From Glaciecola sp041380235 (GTDB lineage Bacteria > Pseudomonadota > Gammaproteobacteria > Enterobacterales > Alteromonadaceae): a stretch of DNA of 64,000 nucleotides. Positions 54,416-63,208 of this stretch are shown here, piece after piece. Under the pieces are notes generated by a model. The model did not search any database and was not told the origin of the DNA. It saw only the letters and a list, made by a program, of their open reading frames with translations. How positions within the stretch are numbered: the stretch's first letter is position 1; every line of letters starts with the position of its first letter. The translations under genes and the position numbers were made by a program. The stretch is taken from positions 1-64,000 of the forward strand of contig NZ_JBGIYY010000014.1 in the NCBI RefSeq assembly GCF_041380235.1, given 5' to 3'.

Positions 54416-54698
54416 AATAACGACAGTTTTACAAACTGAGAACTTTAAGAAAGTAGTTAAAAAACTTCATAAAAACCAAAAAACTGATTTAGACAAAGCA
54501 ATCAGGGCCTTAGTTGAAACACCTTTGTTAGGAGAGCAAAAGAAAGGTGACCTTTCTTTTATGCGTGTTTATAAATTTAAGATGGTTAAGCAGCTAACTC
54601 TGCTAGGGTATAGCTACCAAGATGAGGAAATTATCTTAGAGTTAATTGCCCTTGGTTCACATGAAAATTTCTACCGGGATATTAAAAGGATCTATTAG
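54408..54698 (+). CDS. RelE/ParE-superfamily toxin
   Basis: The likely start is TTG at 54408 (MAKITTVLQTENFKK), inside the antitoxin's last codons; a longer frame from 54339 would wrongly overlap the antitoxin by 77 bases. The 96-residue protein has the RelE-type layout: FKKVVKKLHKNQKTDLDKAI, then strands with MRVYKFKMVKQLTLLGYSYQ, EIILELIALGSHENFYRDIKR. The final Gly-Ser-His-Glu-x-x-Tyr is characteristic of this toxin group, which blocks translation by mRNA cleavage or acts on gyrase. The exact target is not readable. Confidence 0.8.
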   Translation: MAKITTVLQTENFKKVVKKLHKNQKTDLDKAIRALVETPLLGEQKKGDLSFMRVYKFKMVKQLTLLGYSYQDEEIILELIALGSHENFYRDIKRIY

Positions 54699-54730
54699 AT
54701 AGACAAGGTTCACTCCATAAATGAAATGAC

Positions 54731-54795
54731 TGCAAAGCCCTCGATAACCGGTCATATTGGAATTTTGAGTTGTCGCACCCTGGAGTCGACACTCA
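54731..54795 (+). repeat. Degenerate ~75-bp repeat, copy 3
   Basis: GCAAAGCCCTCGATAACCGG, TCATATTGGAATTTTGAG, TTGTCGCACCCTGGAGTCGA and CACTCA align with copies 1 and 4. The copy lies between the two toxin-antitoxin modules. Confidence 0.7.
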
Positions 54796-54885
54796 CAAAG
54801 AACTTCAGAACTACTTTCTTTACGATTCACTCAAAAGTAAAGCTATGTTATTCTTTACTAACAAAGAAAAAGTAAAGGTTAAATA

Positions 54886-55104
54886 ATGAAAGTAAGTACC
54901 AAAAGACAAATAACACTTCCGGTTGAGGTTTGTTCTGTTGCGAAGATTGATAAAGGCGATGAAGTAGACACCTTCGTAGATAGGCATGGCGTTATCTCCA
55001 TTGTTAAAAAATCAGTTGGAGCAGCAAATGGTTTGTTGAGAGGCCTTGAGGCGGACCTATCAGTTAATGAATCTCAATCACTTCAAAGTGCAATTAATCA
55101 ATGA
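54886..55104 (+). CDS. AbrB/MazE-type antitoxin
   Basis: This 72-residue protein opens KVSTKRQITLPVEVCSVAKI, the swapped-hairpin AbrB DNA-binding fold found in VapB/MazE antitoxins. GDEVDTFVDRHGVISIVKKS follows. The C-terminal part (GLLRGLEADLSV) would wrap the toxin. It overlaps the toxin gene by four bases (ATGA) and should repress its own promoter. Confidence 0.85.
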   Translation: MKVSTKRQITLPVEVCSVAKIDKGDEVDTFVDRHGVISIVKKSVGAANGLLRGLEADLSVNESQSLQSAINQ

Positions 55105-55538
55105 TTGCGATTGATACAAATATATTGCTCCGATATCTGTTAGATGACGATGAGCAACAAAGTCCAAAAGCAAGACAATTAATTACTGGGGATGTTGAAG
55201 TATTAGTTACTGATGTCGTTTTATCTGAGACTATCTGGGTACTTACCGGCAAGCGCTATAACTTACCAAGAAAAAGCGTGATTGATGTCATCCATGCCTT
55301 GTTTGCAGAACGCAATATAAAGTTCGAAGATTCTCAAGCAGTTTGGCGCGCATTAAAAGACTTTATTAACGCAACACCCAAAAAAATTAAAGGAAAAAGG
55401 AAACAAGCGAACTTCCCTGACACTCTTATTCTTAATAAGGCTCTTCGATACGGCGAACTGAATAATATAAAGATCTCTCAACTTTTTACTTTTGATAGAG
55501 CAGCACAAGAAATCGATGGCGTTATTGAACCTCAATAG
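55101..55538 (+). CDS. PIN-domain toxin (VapC-like RNase)
   Basis: This 145-residue protein has the PIN pattern of acidic residues: the first Asp in MIAIDTNILLRYLLDD (residue 5), a middle acidic position in DVVLSETIWVLTG, and the third Asp in FPDTLILNKA near residue 109. FTFDRAAQ closes the domain. VapC-type toxins cleave tRNA or rRNA. It pairs with the AbrB-type antitoxin upstream and lies just before repeat copy 4. Confidence 0.88.
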   Translation: MIAIDTNILLRYLLDDDEQQSPKARQLITGDVEVLVTDVVLSETIWVLTGKRYNLPRKSVIDVIHALFAERNIKFEDSQAVWRALKDFINATPKKIKGKRKQANFPDTLILNKALRYGELNNIKISQLFTFDRAAQEIDGVIEPQ

Positions 55539-55572
55539 CGCATGCATTGGCATAAAAGTTATTGTAGTTGTG

Positions 55573-55645
55573 TGTCGGCAAAGCCCTCGAATAACCGCCA
55601 TATTGATATATTGATTTGTCGCACTCTAAAGCCGCCATTGAACCT
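55573..55645 (+). repeat. Degenerate ~75-bp repeat, copy 4
   Basis: GTCGGCAAAGCCCTCGAATA, then CCATATTGATATATTGATTT, GTCGCACTCTAAAGCCGCCA and TTGA. It closes the second toxin-antitoxin module and aligns along its length with copies 1-3. Confidence 0.7.
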
Positions 55646-55753
55646 TGTTGTGCTGACAGTTGGCAACACGGCATAAGCGATCATACATTGCCCAAATTTT
55701 TGTGAAAAGTTTGTATTGCGCATATAGGCAAAAGTTTCATCGGGCAATTATTG

Positions 55754-56488
55754 CTAACCGAATAGAATTTTCATATTGTCAGTGATGTATAAAGGCTCTT
55801 TACAACTACCAATAACAAGTATTTTTTTAGTATCCGGATGAAGATGTTTTTTGATCGAGGGATGCTTATCAACAGCTTCTAGTTTACAGATACCGACGAC
55901 ACTGACAAATTCACCGTCAAGCAAATATGTCTCTTTTGCCCGCAAAATATGGGTGTCAAAAAGTACCTTTATTGCTAACTTTGAATAAAACATACTCATG
56001 AATTCTTTAAGGTTAGACTCAATTTTTTCAAATTTGATATCGCCTTGATTTAAGCTACTGATAACTCCAATATCATACTGATTGATATCGTTTATATTCC
56101 TACTCAGAAATTCAAAGGAGCTATCTGTTCTTATCAAAGCATACCATCCGTTATTTTCTACAAGGAAATCGTTTTTGATTTTCTCTGATTGCTCTAACTT
56201 CCAATTGTGCTCTTTGGAGTGCCAGTCTGGGTCCCTTTGCTCTCTCGAATTTAATGTAAAAAATGTCGTCTCATGAATAATAGCTGCTTGTTTAAATATT
56301 GGTGAATGATGAGTTCTAAAAGCTATTACTTTACCTTGCACCCGAGCATATTGACCTTCCAATGCAGGTGACAGCTTTTGAATAGGTTTTTTGAATATAC
56401 TGTTTAGGTGTCTTGTCTGCTTACTAGGGACTAAGACCAATATAAGCAAGAAAATAACAACGATTGCTATAATTAACAATGGATTCAT
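55754..56488 (-). CDS. GIDE-like single-pass membrane protein of unknown function
   Basis: This protein of up to 248 residues starts at 56500 or at the ATG at 56488 (MNPLLIIAIVVIF); the latter is preferred for topology. A membrane helix lies at the N-terminus. The soluble region has the strand-and-loop pattern of the GIDE domain of E3-ligase-like proteins: YARVQGKVIAF, HETTFFTLN, a Trp-containing turn HSKEHNWKLEQSE, RAKETYLLDGEFVSVVGICK, and a final CKEPLYITD. Bacterial GIDE-like proteins have no RING finger and no known role. It follows repeat copy 4 on the opposite strand. The assignment is tentative. Confidence 0.6.
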   Translation of the reverse strand: MNPLLIIAIVVIFLLILVLVPSKQTRHLNSIFKKPIQKLSPALEGQYARVQGKVIAFRTHHSPIFKQAAIIHETTFFTLNSREQRDPDWHSKEHNWKLEQSEKIKNDFLVENNGWYALIRTDSSFEFLSRNINDINQYDIGVISSLNQGDIKFEKIESNLKEFMSMFYSKLAIKVLFDTHILRAKETYLLDGEFVSVVGICKLEAVDKHPSIKKHLHPDTKKILVIGSCKEPLYITDNMKILFG

Positions 56489-56500
56489 AGTCTTTCTCAC

Positions 56501-57026
56501 CTACTTTCTTAATGAAATGTCATTTTTATTTCGCATCAGAAATGCATAGATCGATTTTAAGTGTTTATAAATAAAAATGGCACGAAATGATTTTTTTGAA
56601 GCATAAAGAATCGCTCAAAGAAGATCAAATTATAGAGAATAGTTATGAAAGGTCTCTTGCGCAGTTCAGTCATTTGAATAGGCTCTACTAAATTTCTAAG
56701 CATTGCTTGGACAAAATTAATTTACCTAAAACAACTATATCTTAACTGCTAAATTTTGCCCTTCTATGAGGATTTTGAAACTTCAGCTTTCTTCAGTAAT
56801 GCTAATAATATTGATCACGAAATGTCAGCATTTGGCACTTTTCTACCATTTAAGTAAAAATTTTTATAACTTGATTGCCAAGTAAAAATATTAAAAATCA
56901 TCATCGTCGGACAACAATCAATGTTTGAATCATCGACATTACACAACATGATAAACAAGGCAGCAATAAATCTTTATTGAGATTATTACTGCCTGTTCTC
57001 ATTTTTGCCTGTGAGAAATACGGGTA
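56501..57026. other. 526-bp AT-rich intergenic region
   Basis: It separates the GIDE-like gene from the GAPDH gene. No gene, tRNA or known RNA motif was found. The end nearest the GAPDH gene holds its terminator-like hairpin. Confidence 0.5.
56958..56994 (-). terminator. Terminator-like hairpin after the GAPDH gene
   Basis: AGGCAGCAATAA pairs with TTATTACTGCCT with one mismatch, 33 bases after the gene. The following T-run is short (TTGTTTATC), so termination strength is uncertain. Confidence 0.5.
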
Positions 57027-58472
57027 TTACAGCGGGATGCAGGGAATAGACACCCCAGCCATATCGCGAACTACCCGCATGACTTGACAGCTATAACCAA
57101 ATTCATTGTCGTACCATACGTAAAGTGTGGCGCGATTACCTGCAACAATGGTTGCTTGAGAGTCAACAATAGCAGCCGCCCTCGCTCCCACTAAATCGGT
57201 CGATACAATTTCTTTAGATGCCGTGTAGTCAATTTGATGAAGAAGTTTAGAAAACAGTGACGTTTGTTGCAAAAATTGATTGATCGTTTCTTTATCTAAC
57301 TCAACTTTTAAATTGAGATTCAAAATCGCCATCGAAACGTTTGGTGTAGGTACCCTAATGGCATTACCTGTGAGCTTGCCCTCTAGCTGAGGATAGGCTT
57401 TAGCAACGGCTTTTGCCGCACCCGTCTCAGTGATGACCATGTTAAGCGGAGCAGCCCTACCGCGACGATCGGCTTTGTGATAGTTATCAATCAAATGTTG
57501 GTCATTAGTAAATGAATGCACAGTTTCAACATGACCATTCTCGATGCCGTAGGCCTCATCAATGGCTTTTAAGACCGGAGTGATAGCGTTAGTGGTGCAG
57601 CTTGCCGCTGACAAAATAATGTCGGAGTCAACAATGTCTCGATGATTTACGCCGTGAACAATGTTTTTTATTGCACCTTTACCAGGAGCGGTTAATAGCA
57701 CTTTTGCCGCGCCTTTTGCTTTGAGGTGCTGTGATAGACCTTCTTCATCTCGCCACATCCCGGTATTGTCAACCACAATGGCGTTGTTAATGCCATATTG
57801 GGTATAGTCAACTTCACTTGGGTGATTTGCGTAAATAACCTGAATATAGCTACCATTTGCCTTGATTGCATTGCGCTCAGTGTCAACGGTAATACTGCCG
57901 TTAAACGGCCCGTGAACAGAATCACGACGCAGCAGACTTGCACGCTTTTCTAGGTCGCCTTCTCGCCCACCTCTAACCACAATTGCGCGCAATCTTAATT
58001 TATTAGCCTTGCCCTGACGCTCAATCATCAATCTTGCTAGTAAACGTCCGATGCGACCAAAGCCATAGAGCACAACATCCTTTGGCTCCTGACTATCATT
58101 TTGGTCGACAACGTCAACTAAAACACTGCGTAGATAAGCAACTAGGTCAGTTTGGTCTTTGGCAGCACCGTAATGAAAAGCAAAAGCCAATTTACCGATA
58201 TCTACCTCGCAGGGAGAAAGTTTCATTTGGCTTATTGCCTCAAGCACCGGCCAACTTTCACGGAGTTTTAGTTTTTCACCTTCAAATAATCTAACGCTGC
58301 GGTGCGCCTTTATAACATCTATCGCACTGGCATTTAGGAGTGTGCGCCCGTAAACGGTTATTTCGACCGCATGATTGCGATAGAGATTGCCAATGATCGG
58401 CTGCATGCGTTCAGCGTAATCCTGCCGCTCTTGCCAACTGCTTTGAAGTTGCTGTTCAAACTGCTGATTCAT
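57027..58472 (-). CDS. gap: Long-form glyceraldehyde-3-phosphate dehydrogenase
   Basis: This 481-residue enzyme oxidises glyceraldehyde-3-phosphate to 1,3-bisphosphoglycerate with NAD(P) in glycolysis or gluconeogenesis. The Rossmann segment VVLYGFGRIGRLLARLM is near 130, the catalytic cysteine in SAASCTTNAITPVL near 290, and NVSMAILNLNLKVEL and WYDNEFGYSCQVM later on. An N-terminal helical extension of about 125 residues distinguishes it from the 330-residue classic form. Such long forms are known in Vibrio and Pseudomonas relatives and may have a gluconeogenic role. It stands alone. Confidence 0.92.
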   Translation of the reverse strand: MNQQFEQQLQSSWQERQDYAERMQPIIGNLYRNHAVEITVYGRTLLNASAIDVIKAHRSVRLFEGEKLKLRESWPVLEAISQMKLSPCEVDIGKLAFAFHYGAAKDQTDLVAYLRSVLVDVVDQNDSQEPKDVVLYGFGRIGRLLARLMIERQGKANKLRLRAIVVRGGREGDLEKRASLLRRDSVHGPFNGSITVDTERNAIKANGSYIQVIYANHPSEVDYTQYGINNAIVVDNTGMWRDEEGLSQHLKAKGAAKVLLTAPGKGAIKNIVHGVNHRDIVDSDIILSAASCTTNAITPVLKAIDEAYGIENGHVETVHSFTNDQHLIDNYHKADRRGRAAPLNMVITETGAAKAVAKAYPQLEGKLTGNAIRVPTPNVSMAILNLNLKVELDKETINQFLQQTSLFSKLLHQIDYTASKEIVSTDLVGARAAAIVDSQATIVAGNRATLYVWYDNEFGYSCQVMRVVRDMAGVSIPCIPL

Positions 58473-58904
58473 TCAATTAGACCCTGCATTAATGAGTGTT
58501 GAGACTGGTTTGATAAACCACGTGTGCGCGCATTCTATGCAAACTGCGCTAAAAGTCCAAACTGGTGAAAACTTACAGTTTTAAGACAATCAGCAATTAA
58601 AGTCTAAAAAGCTAGTAATTAATCTTCAAATTGAAGCATGGAAGGCCTATTTATCTTCGCAAACGGGCTATTTACACAATGAGGACCATCCGAAAAACAA
58701 ATAAAATGAAACAAACTTTCAGAATATATTTTCTTTTTTACGACCAATGTCTCGACAGCGCATGTTGTTTTCGTCACTGCCTGCACGCCATCGATACAGC
58801 TCTGCAAATCCAGATATCTGGTAACCCAAGACAACAAGGGTAGTGACTAGACCAACATTCAGTAGCGATCAATAAACATATTGGCACTTACCACTGCATA
58901 CCAT
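58473..58904. other. 432-bp intergenic region between glycogen operon and GAPDH gene
   Basis: It contains the GAPDH promoter and the end of the glgX transcript. Short frames on both strands show no ribosome-binding site or recognisable protein. No clean terminator or operator was recognised. Confidence 0.45.
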
Positions 58905-60983
58905 TTAAATACTCTTAAACAGTCGCATGCTGTGGGCGGGCATTTCAAACAAACCGTCAATATGTGAGCTCTTGCAATCTTGCTGGTCGTTACAGGCGGT
59001 GTCTAGCATGCACTTCCAACGATTAGGTTGAGCCAGCACGTCGAGTTCAAACTGTTTTGGTGCATCTGCACTGTTAATACAAAACACCCACTGCTGTTGA
59101 GCCTGCTTCATGGATGTTTGAGTACCAACGATGTGCAGCGCAAAGCAATGATGCTCATGATTGACCCAATCGATATCACGTTTGTGACTGCCATCCCGAC
59201 GATACCACTCAGCAATCGCAATATTTTCTTGATTGCTGAACTGATCATCGGCGAAGTGCATTTGTTGTAATAATGGGTGCTGCTGACGCAGCGCAATGAC
59301 ATATCGACAGAAAGCTAGAAACTGCTGCTGATTATCGGATAAATTCCAATTGAAATAATTTAACTCATTGTCTTGGCAATAAGCGTTATTATTACCCTTT
59401 TGCGTGCGGCTTAGTTCGTCACCGCCTAAAACATGCGGCGTTCCTTGACTTAGAATAAGAGTGGCGAATAGGTTTCGCTTCTGCTGCTCTCGAAGCGCAA
59501 TGACGCCCAGATCATCGGTTTCGCCCTCGACCCCGTAATTGCGGCTAACATTATGGTTATGTCCGTCTCGGTTTTCTTCTAAGTTGGCCAAGTTGTGCTT
59601 TTGTTCGTAGCTCACTAGGTCATGTAGCGTGTAACCATCGTGATAGGTCACGTTGTTGACACTAGCATGCATCGGTCTCAGGTTTTTACGAAACACGTCC
59701 CTAGATCCCATCAAACGCGTTGCAAACTCGCCTTTTAATGCTTTATCTCCTCGCCAAAAACCGCGCACACAATCCCTGAACTTATCGTTAACTTCCATCC
59801 AGCTAGCTGGAAAATGGCCAAGTTGATATCCGCCAGGCCCAATATCCCAAGGTTCTGCAATTAGTGCAGCTGTTTTTAACAATGGGTCTTGTTGAATCAT
59901 TTTGAACAAACTTGCATGACTACGATATTCATTTTGCTCTCGACCCAAGGTAGCGGCTAGATCAAATCTAAAACCACTCACTCCCATCTCACTTACCCAA
60001 TAGCGCATCGCGTCCAATATCAGTGATTGCATATAAGTGTCGGCAACTTTAATAGTATTTCCACAGCCAGAATAATTGATGAATTCGGCATGATCGGTTT
60101 CGTCATTCTGTTCAATTATATATGCATGGTTCGCACACAGTCCCTTGAAACTCAAGACTGGGCCATGAGCGCCCGCTTCTGCTGTGTGGTTAAACACCAC
60201 ATCTAAAATCACTTCGAACCCTGCTTCACGGTAAGTTTGAATCATCAATTTACATTCAGCTAAGGCATCTTTGCATGCGTAGCGAGGCTCTGCAGCGAAG
60301 AAATTTACCGGGTTATAGCCCCAATAGTTAGTTAGGCCCTTCGCGACGGCAAAAGGCTCCGGCATGAAGCTCATTAAAGGTAAAAACTGAATCGACGTTA
60401 CCCCAAGCGTCTGTAGGTGCGAAATCACCGCAGGATGCATAGCACCAATATACGTACCCCGATGCTCGTTCGGTACATCAGGATGCAGTTTGGTTAAACC
60501 CTTTATATGAGCTTCGTAAACTATTCGCTCGGCGGCAGGCACAGTTTGCGGCATAAATTCTTGGTTTGCAGGACCAATGATAACGCCTTTAGGCACCATC
60601 GCATGGGAGTCACCTTGGTATTGATTAGGGTCCCAATTAATAGCTCGACTAAGTGATTTGGCGTAGGGGTCGATGAGGAGCTTTTCGACGGAAAAATCGA
60701 TCAGATTTTTATGTTGTTTGGGCTTAACCCTTAAACCATAAAACTGCCCTGCTTCTACATTTGAGATGCAACCAAACCACTTAGACTGTATGCGCTCCTG
60801 TAAGGCAATTTGCGCAATAGCTTGCTCATTTTCATCAAATAGGCACACAAATACTGCTTCAGCATCTGGGCAATAAATTGAAAAATTGCAGCCTTTATCG
60901 TTAAGCGTTGCGCCAAAAGGATGGACAGAACCCGGTAATAATTGAAAAGGGTTTACACTAGAAAACGAAATTTGCTCACTCAT
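58905..60983 (-). CDS. glgX: Glycogen debranching enzyme (isoamylase type)
   Basis: This 692-residue GH13 enzyme cleaves alpha-1,6 branches of phosphorylase-trimmed glycogen. An N-terminal CBM48 domain (about 10-120, GSVHPFGATLNDKGCNFSIY) is followed by the catalytic barrel. DVVFNHTAEAGAHGP lies near 262, the nucleophile in GFRFDLAATLGRE near 340, the acid in LIAEPWDIGPGGYQLG near 377 and the transition-state Asp in YHDGYTLHDLVSY near 450. A C-terminal sheet domain ends the protein. It is the last gene of the malQ-glgB-glgX operon, 28 bases after glgB. Confidence 0.93.
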   Translation of the reverse strand: MSEQISFSSVNPFQLLPGSVHPFGATLNDKGCNFSIYCPDAEAVFVCLFDENEQAIAQIALQERIQSKWFGCISNVEAGQFYGLRVKPKQHKNLIDFSVEKLLIDPYAKSLSRAINWDPNQYQGDSHAMVPKGVIIGPANQEFMPQTVPAAERIVYEAHIKGLTKLHPDVPNEHRGTYIGAMHPAVISHLQTLGVTSIQFLPLMSFMPEPFAVAKGLTNYWGYNPVNFFAAEPRYACKDALAECKLMIQTYREAGFEVILDVVFNHTAEAGAHGPVLSFKGLCANHAYIIEQNDETDHAEFINYSGCGNTIKVADTYMQSLILDAMRYWVSEMGVSGFRFDLAATLGREQNEYRSHASLFKMIQQDPLLKTAALIAEPWDIGPGGYQLGHFPASWMEVNDKFRDCVRGFWRGDKALKGEFATRLMGSRDVFRKNLRPMHASVNNVTYHDGYTLHDLVSYEQKHNLANLEENRDGHNHNVSRNYGVEGETDDLGVIALREQQKRNLFATLILSQGTPHVLGGDELSRTQKGNNNAYCQDNELNYFNWNLSDNQQQFLAFCRYVIALRQQHPLLQQMHFADDQFSNQENIAIAEWYRRDGSHKRDIDWVNHEHHCFALHIVGTQTSMKQAQQQWVFCINSADAPKQFELDVLAQPNRWKCMLDTACNDQQDCKSSHIDGLFEMPAHSMRLFKSI

Positions 60984-61011
60984 TGCACATCACTTTTAAA
61001 TAGGGGGAATT

Positions 61012-63180
61012 TCATTTACATACCAACATTACCGTCGCCAAGGGAGGTACATTAATACTTAAACTATAGGGCATATCATGATGTTGCTGATGCTTAGCGG
61101 TCGCGCTTTTCTTGGTCACATAATCACTGCCACCATAGCGGCTTTCGTCAGTATTTAAAATAAGCTGATATTTACCACTTTTAGGTACACCAAAACGCAT
61201 ATTATCGTGAGGAACAGGCGTAAAATTACAGATCACCAAGACCACCTGTTCGGCGTTTTTACTCATGCGCACGAATGACACCATGGATTGCTCAGCGTTG
61301 TGCAAGTCACCCCACTTAAAACCGCCATGCTCGTGATCAAGCATATGCAACGCAGAGTACCTTTGGTATACCTTGTTTAAATCTGCATATAAGGCATGGA
61401 CACCTGCGTGCATGGGGTGCTTTAGGACATCCCAACGCAATTGCGCATCATGATTCCATTCAACAGGCTGCGCAAATTCATTACCCATAAACTGTAACTT
61501 TTTGCCCGGATGGCCAAACATAAATCCATAAAAAGCACGCAAATTTGCAAATTTTTGCCATTCATCACCGGGCATTTTATCTAGCATGCTGCCTTTGCCA
61601 TGCACCACTTCGTCATGGGAAATCGGCAGCACAAAATTTTCATCATATGCATACACCATGCTAAAGGTCAGTTCACCATGATGAAATTTTCGGTAAGCGG
61701 AGTCTTTTTCCATATAGCTTAGAGAGTCATTCATCCAACCCATATTCCATTTAAATCCAAAACCTAATCCGCCTGCAGATACAGGCCTTGAAACCCCAGC
61801 AAACGAAGTAGATTCTTCAGCAATGGTAATTGCGTTAGGAAATTGTTCGTAAACGGCTGTGTTCATCCATTGTAATAAGCTAATTGCCTCGTAATTATGA
61901 TTGCTGCCGTCTACATTCGGAACCCACTCGCCATGATCCCGTGAGTAGTCTAGATATAACATTGACGCCACGGCATCAACCCGAATGGCGTCCACATGAA
62001 ACTTGTCAAACCAATACAAGGCATTGCCTACTAAAAACTGGCGGACCGTATCTTTACCAAAATCATAAATGTATGAATTCCAGTCTGGATGCCAACCTTT
62101 CTTTGGATCCTCATATTCGTATACACAGCTACCATCAAACTTGGCTAAACCATGTGGGTCTTCAGGGAAATGCGCAGGTACCCAGTCGATAATTACGCCA
62201 ACGCCTTGTTGATGACACTGATCAACAAAGTATTTAAAACCATCGGCATCACCGAAGCGACTAGTGGGCGCAAACAAGCCAACTGGCTGATAGCCCCAAC
62301 TGCCATCAAATGGGAACTCAGAAACCGGTAGAACTTCAATATGGGTATACGACATGGATTTTACATAGGCAACCAAATCTTCCGCCAACTGCTGATAACT
62401 CAAGTAGGTTTTATTAGGGTCATCAGGCCGTTTCCATGAACCTAAGTGCACTTCATAAATACTCATCGCTTGCTGGTAAGGATGCTGATTTTTACGATTC
62501 AACCATTTTTTGTCTTGCCAGCGATACTGAGAGTGATCATAGACCACCGAGGAATGTGAAGGATATTGCTCTTGCTGAAACCCAATCGGGTCAGACTTAT
62601 CGGCTAACCTATGGCCATGCTGATCGTGTATAGCAAATTTGTATTTCATGCCTGCTCGAACACCCGGCACGAAAAGTACCCAGTATCCAAGATCGGTCTT
62701 TTGCAAAGGATGCTGCTGCGCGTTCCAAGCGTTAAAGTCACCAATTACTGCCACCGCACTCGCATTAGGCGCAAACACGGCAAAGCGAACGCCCTCAATG
62801 CCTGCATCTGCGGTAATTAATTGCGCCCCTGCCTGTTGATAAACATTCTGTGGTGCATGATCGATAAAGTGCACGGCATGATAAGCCTGTGCGGTGAACT
62901 GGTAGGGATCAACATATTGGTGTTCACCCTCTTCCAATGTGATGTTGACTCGATAAGGAAAAACTAAATGCTCTTGCTGAAGGCTGGCGGTAAAAATACC
63001 ATTATGATTTGGCTTCGCTTTAGCAATAATAGCACTGCCATCAGCATTTAAAATACTCACGCCTCTGGCAGTAGGAAACAGCACTTTGATCAACACCGTG
63101 CCATCAACTTGTACCTGCGGGCCCAAAACGGAAAAAGGCTGCGGGCACTTGCCCGCTAAAATTTGCTGTTCTAAATTCAT
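61012..63180 (-). CDS. glgB: 1,4-alpha-glucan branching enzyme
   Basis: This 722-residue GH13 enzyme makes alpha-1,6 branches in glycogen. Two N-terminal sandwich regions (about 1-220) end in the CBM48 pattern VRFAVFAPNASAVAVIGDFN. The barrel has GSWGYQPVGLFAPTSRFG near 290, nucleophile AIRVDAVASMLYLDY near 400, acid TIAEESTSFAGVSRP near 453 and ISHDEVVHGKGSMLDKMPGD near 520. The C-terminal domain is complete. It lies 28 bases from malQ and 28 from glgX, a tightly packed operon. Confidence 0.95.
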   Translation of the reverse strand: MNLEQQILAGKCPQPFSVLGPQVQVDGTVLIKVLFPTARGVSILNADGSAIIAKAKPNHNGIFTASLQQEHLVFPYRVNITLEEGEHQYVDPYQFTAQAYHAVHFIDHAPQNVYQQAGAQLITADAGIEGVRFAVFAPNASAVAVIGDFNAWNAQQHPLQKTDLGYWVLFVPGVRAGMKYKFAIHDQHGHRLADKSDPIGFQQEQYPSHSSVVYDHSQYRWQDKKWLNRKNQHPYQQAMSIYEVHLGSWKRPDDPNKTYLSYQQLAEDLVAYVKSMSYTHIEVLPVSEFPFDGSWGYQPVGLFAPTSRFGDADGFKYFVDQCHQQGVGVIIDWVPAHFPEDPHGLAKFDGSCVYEYEDPKKGWHPDWNSYIYDFGKDTVRQFLVGNALYWFDKFHVDAIRVDAVASMLYLDYSRDHGEWVPNVDGSNHNYEAISLLQWMNTAVYEQFPNAITIAEESTSFAGVSRPVSAGGLGFGFKWNMGWMNDSLSYMEKDSAYRKFHHGELTFSMVYAYDENFVLPISHDEVVHGKGSMLDKMPGDEWQKFANLRAFYGFMFGHPGKKLQFMGNEFAQPVEWNHDAQLRWDVLKHPMHAGVHALYADLNKVYQRYSALHMLDHEHGGFKWGDLHNAEQSMVSFVRMSKNAEQVVLVICNFTPVPHDNMRFGVPKSGKYQLILNTDESRYGGSDYVTKKSATAKHQQHHDMPYSLSINVPPLATVMLVCK

Positions 63181-63208
63181 AATGTCCCTTGTGTATTATT
63201 CACTCGCA

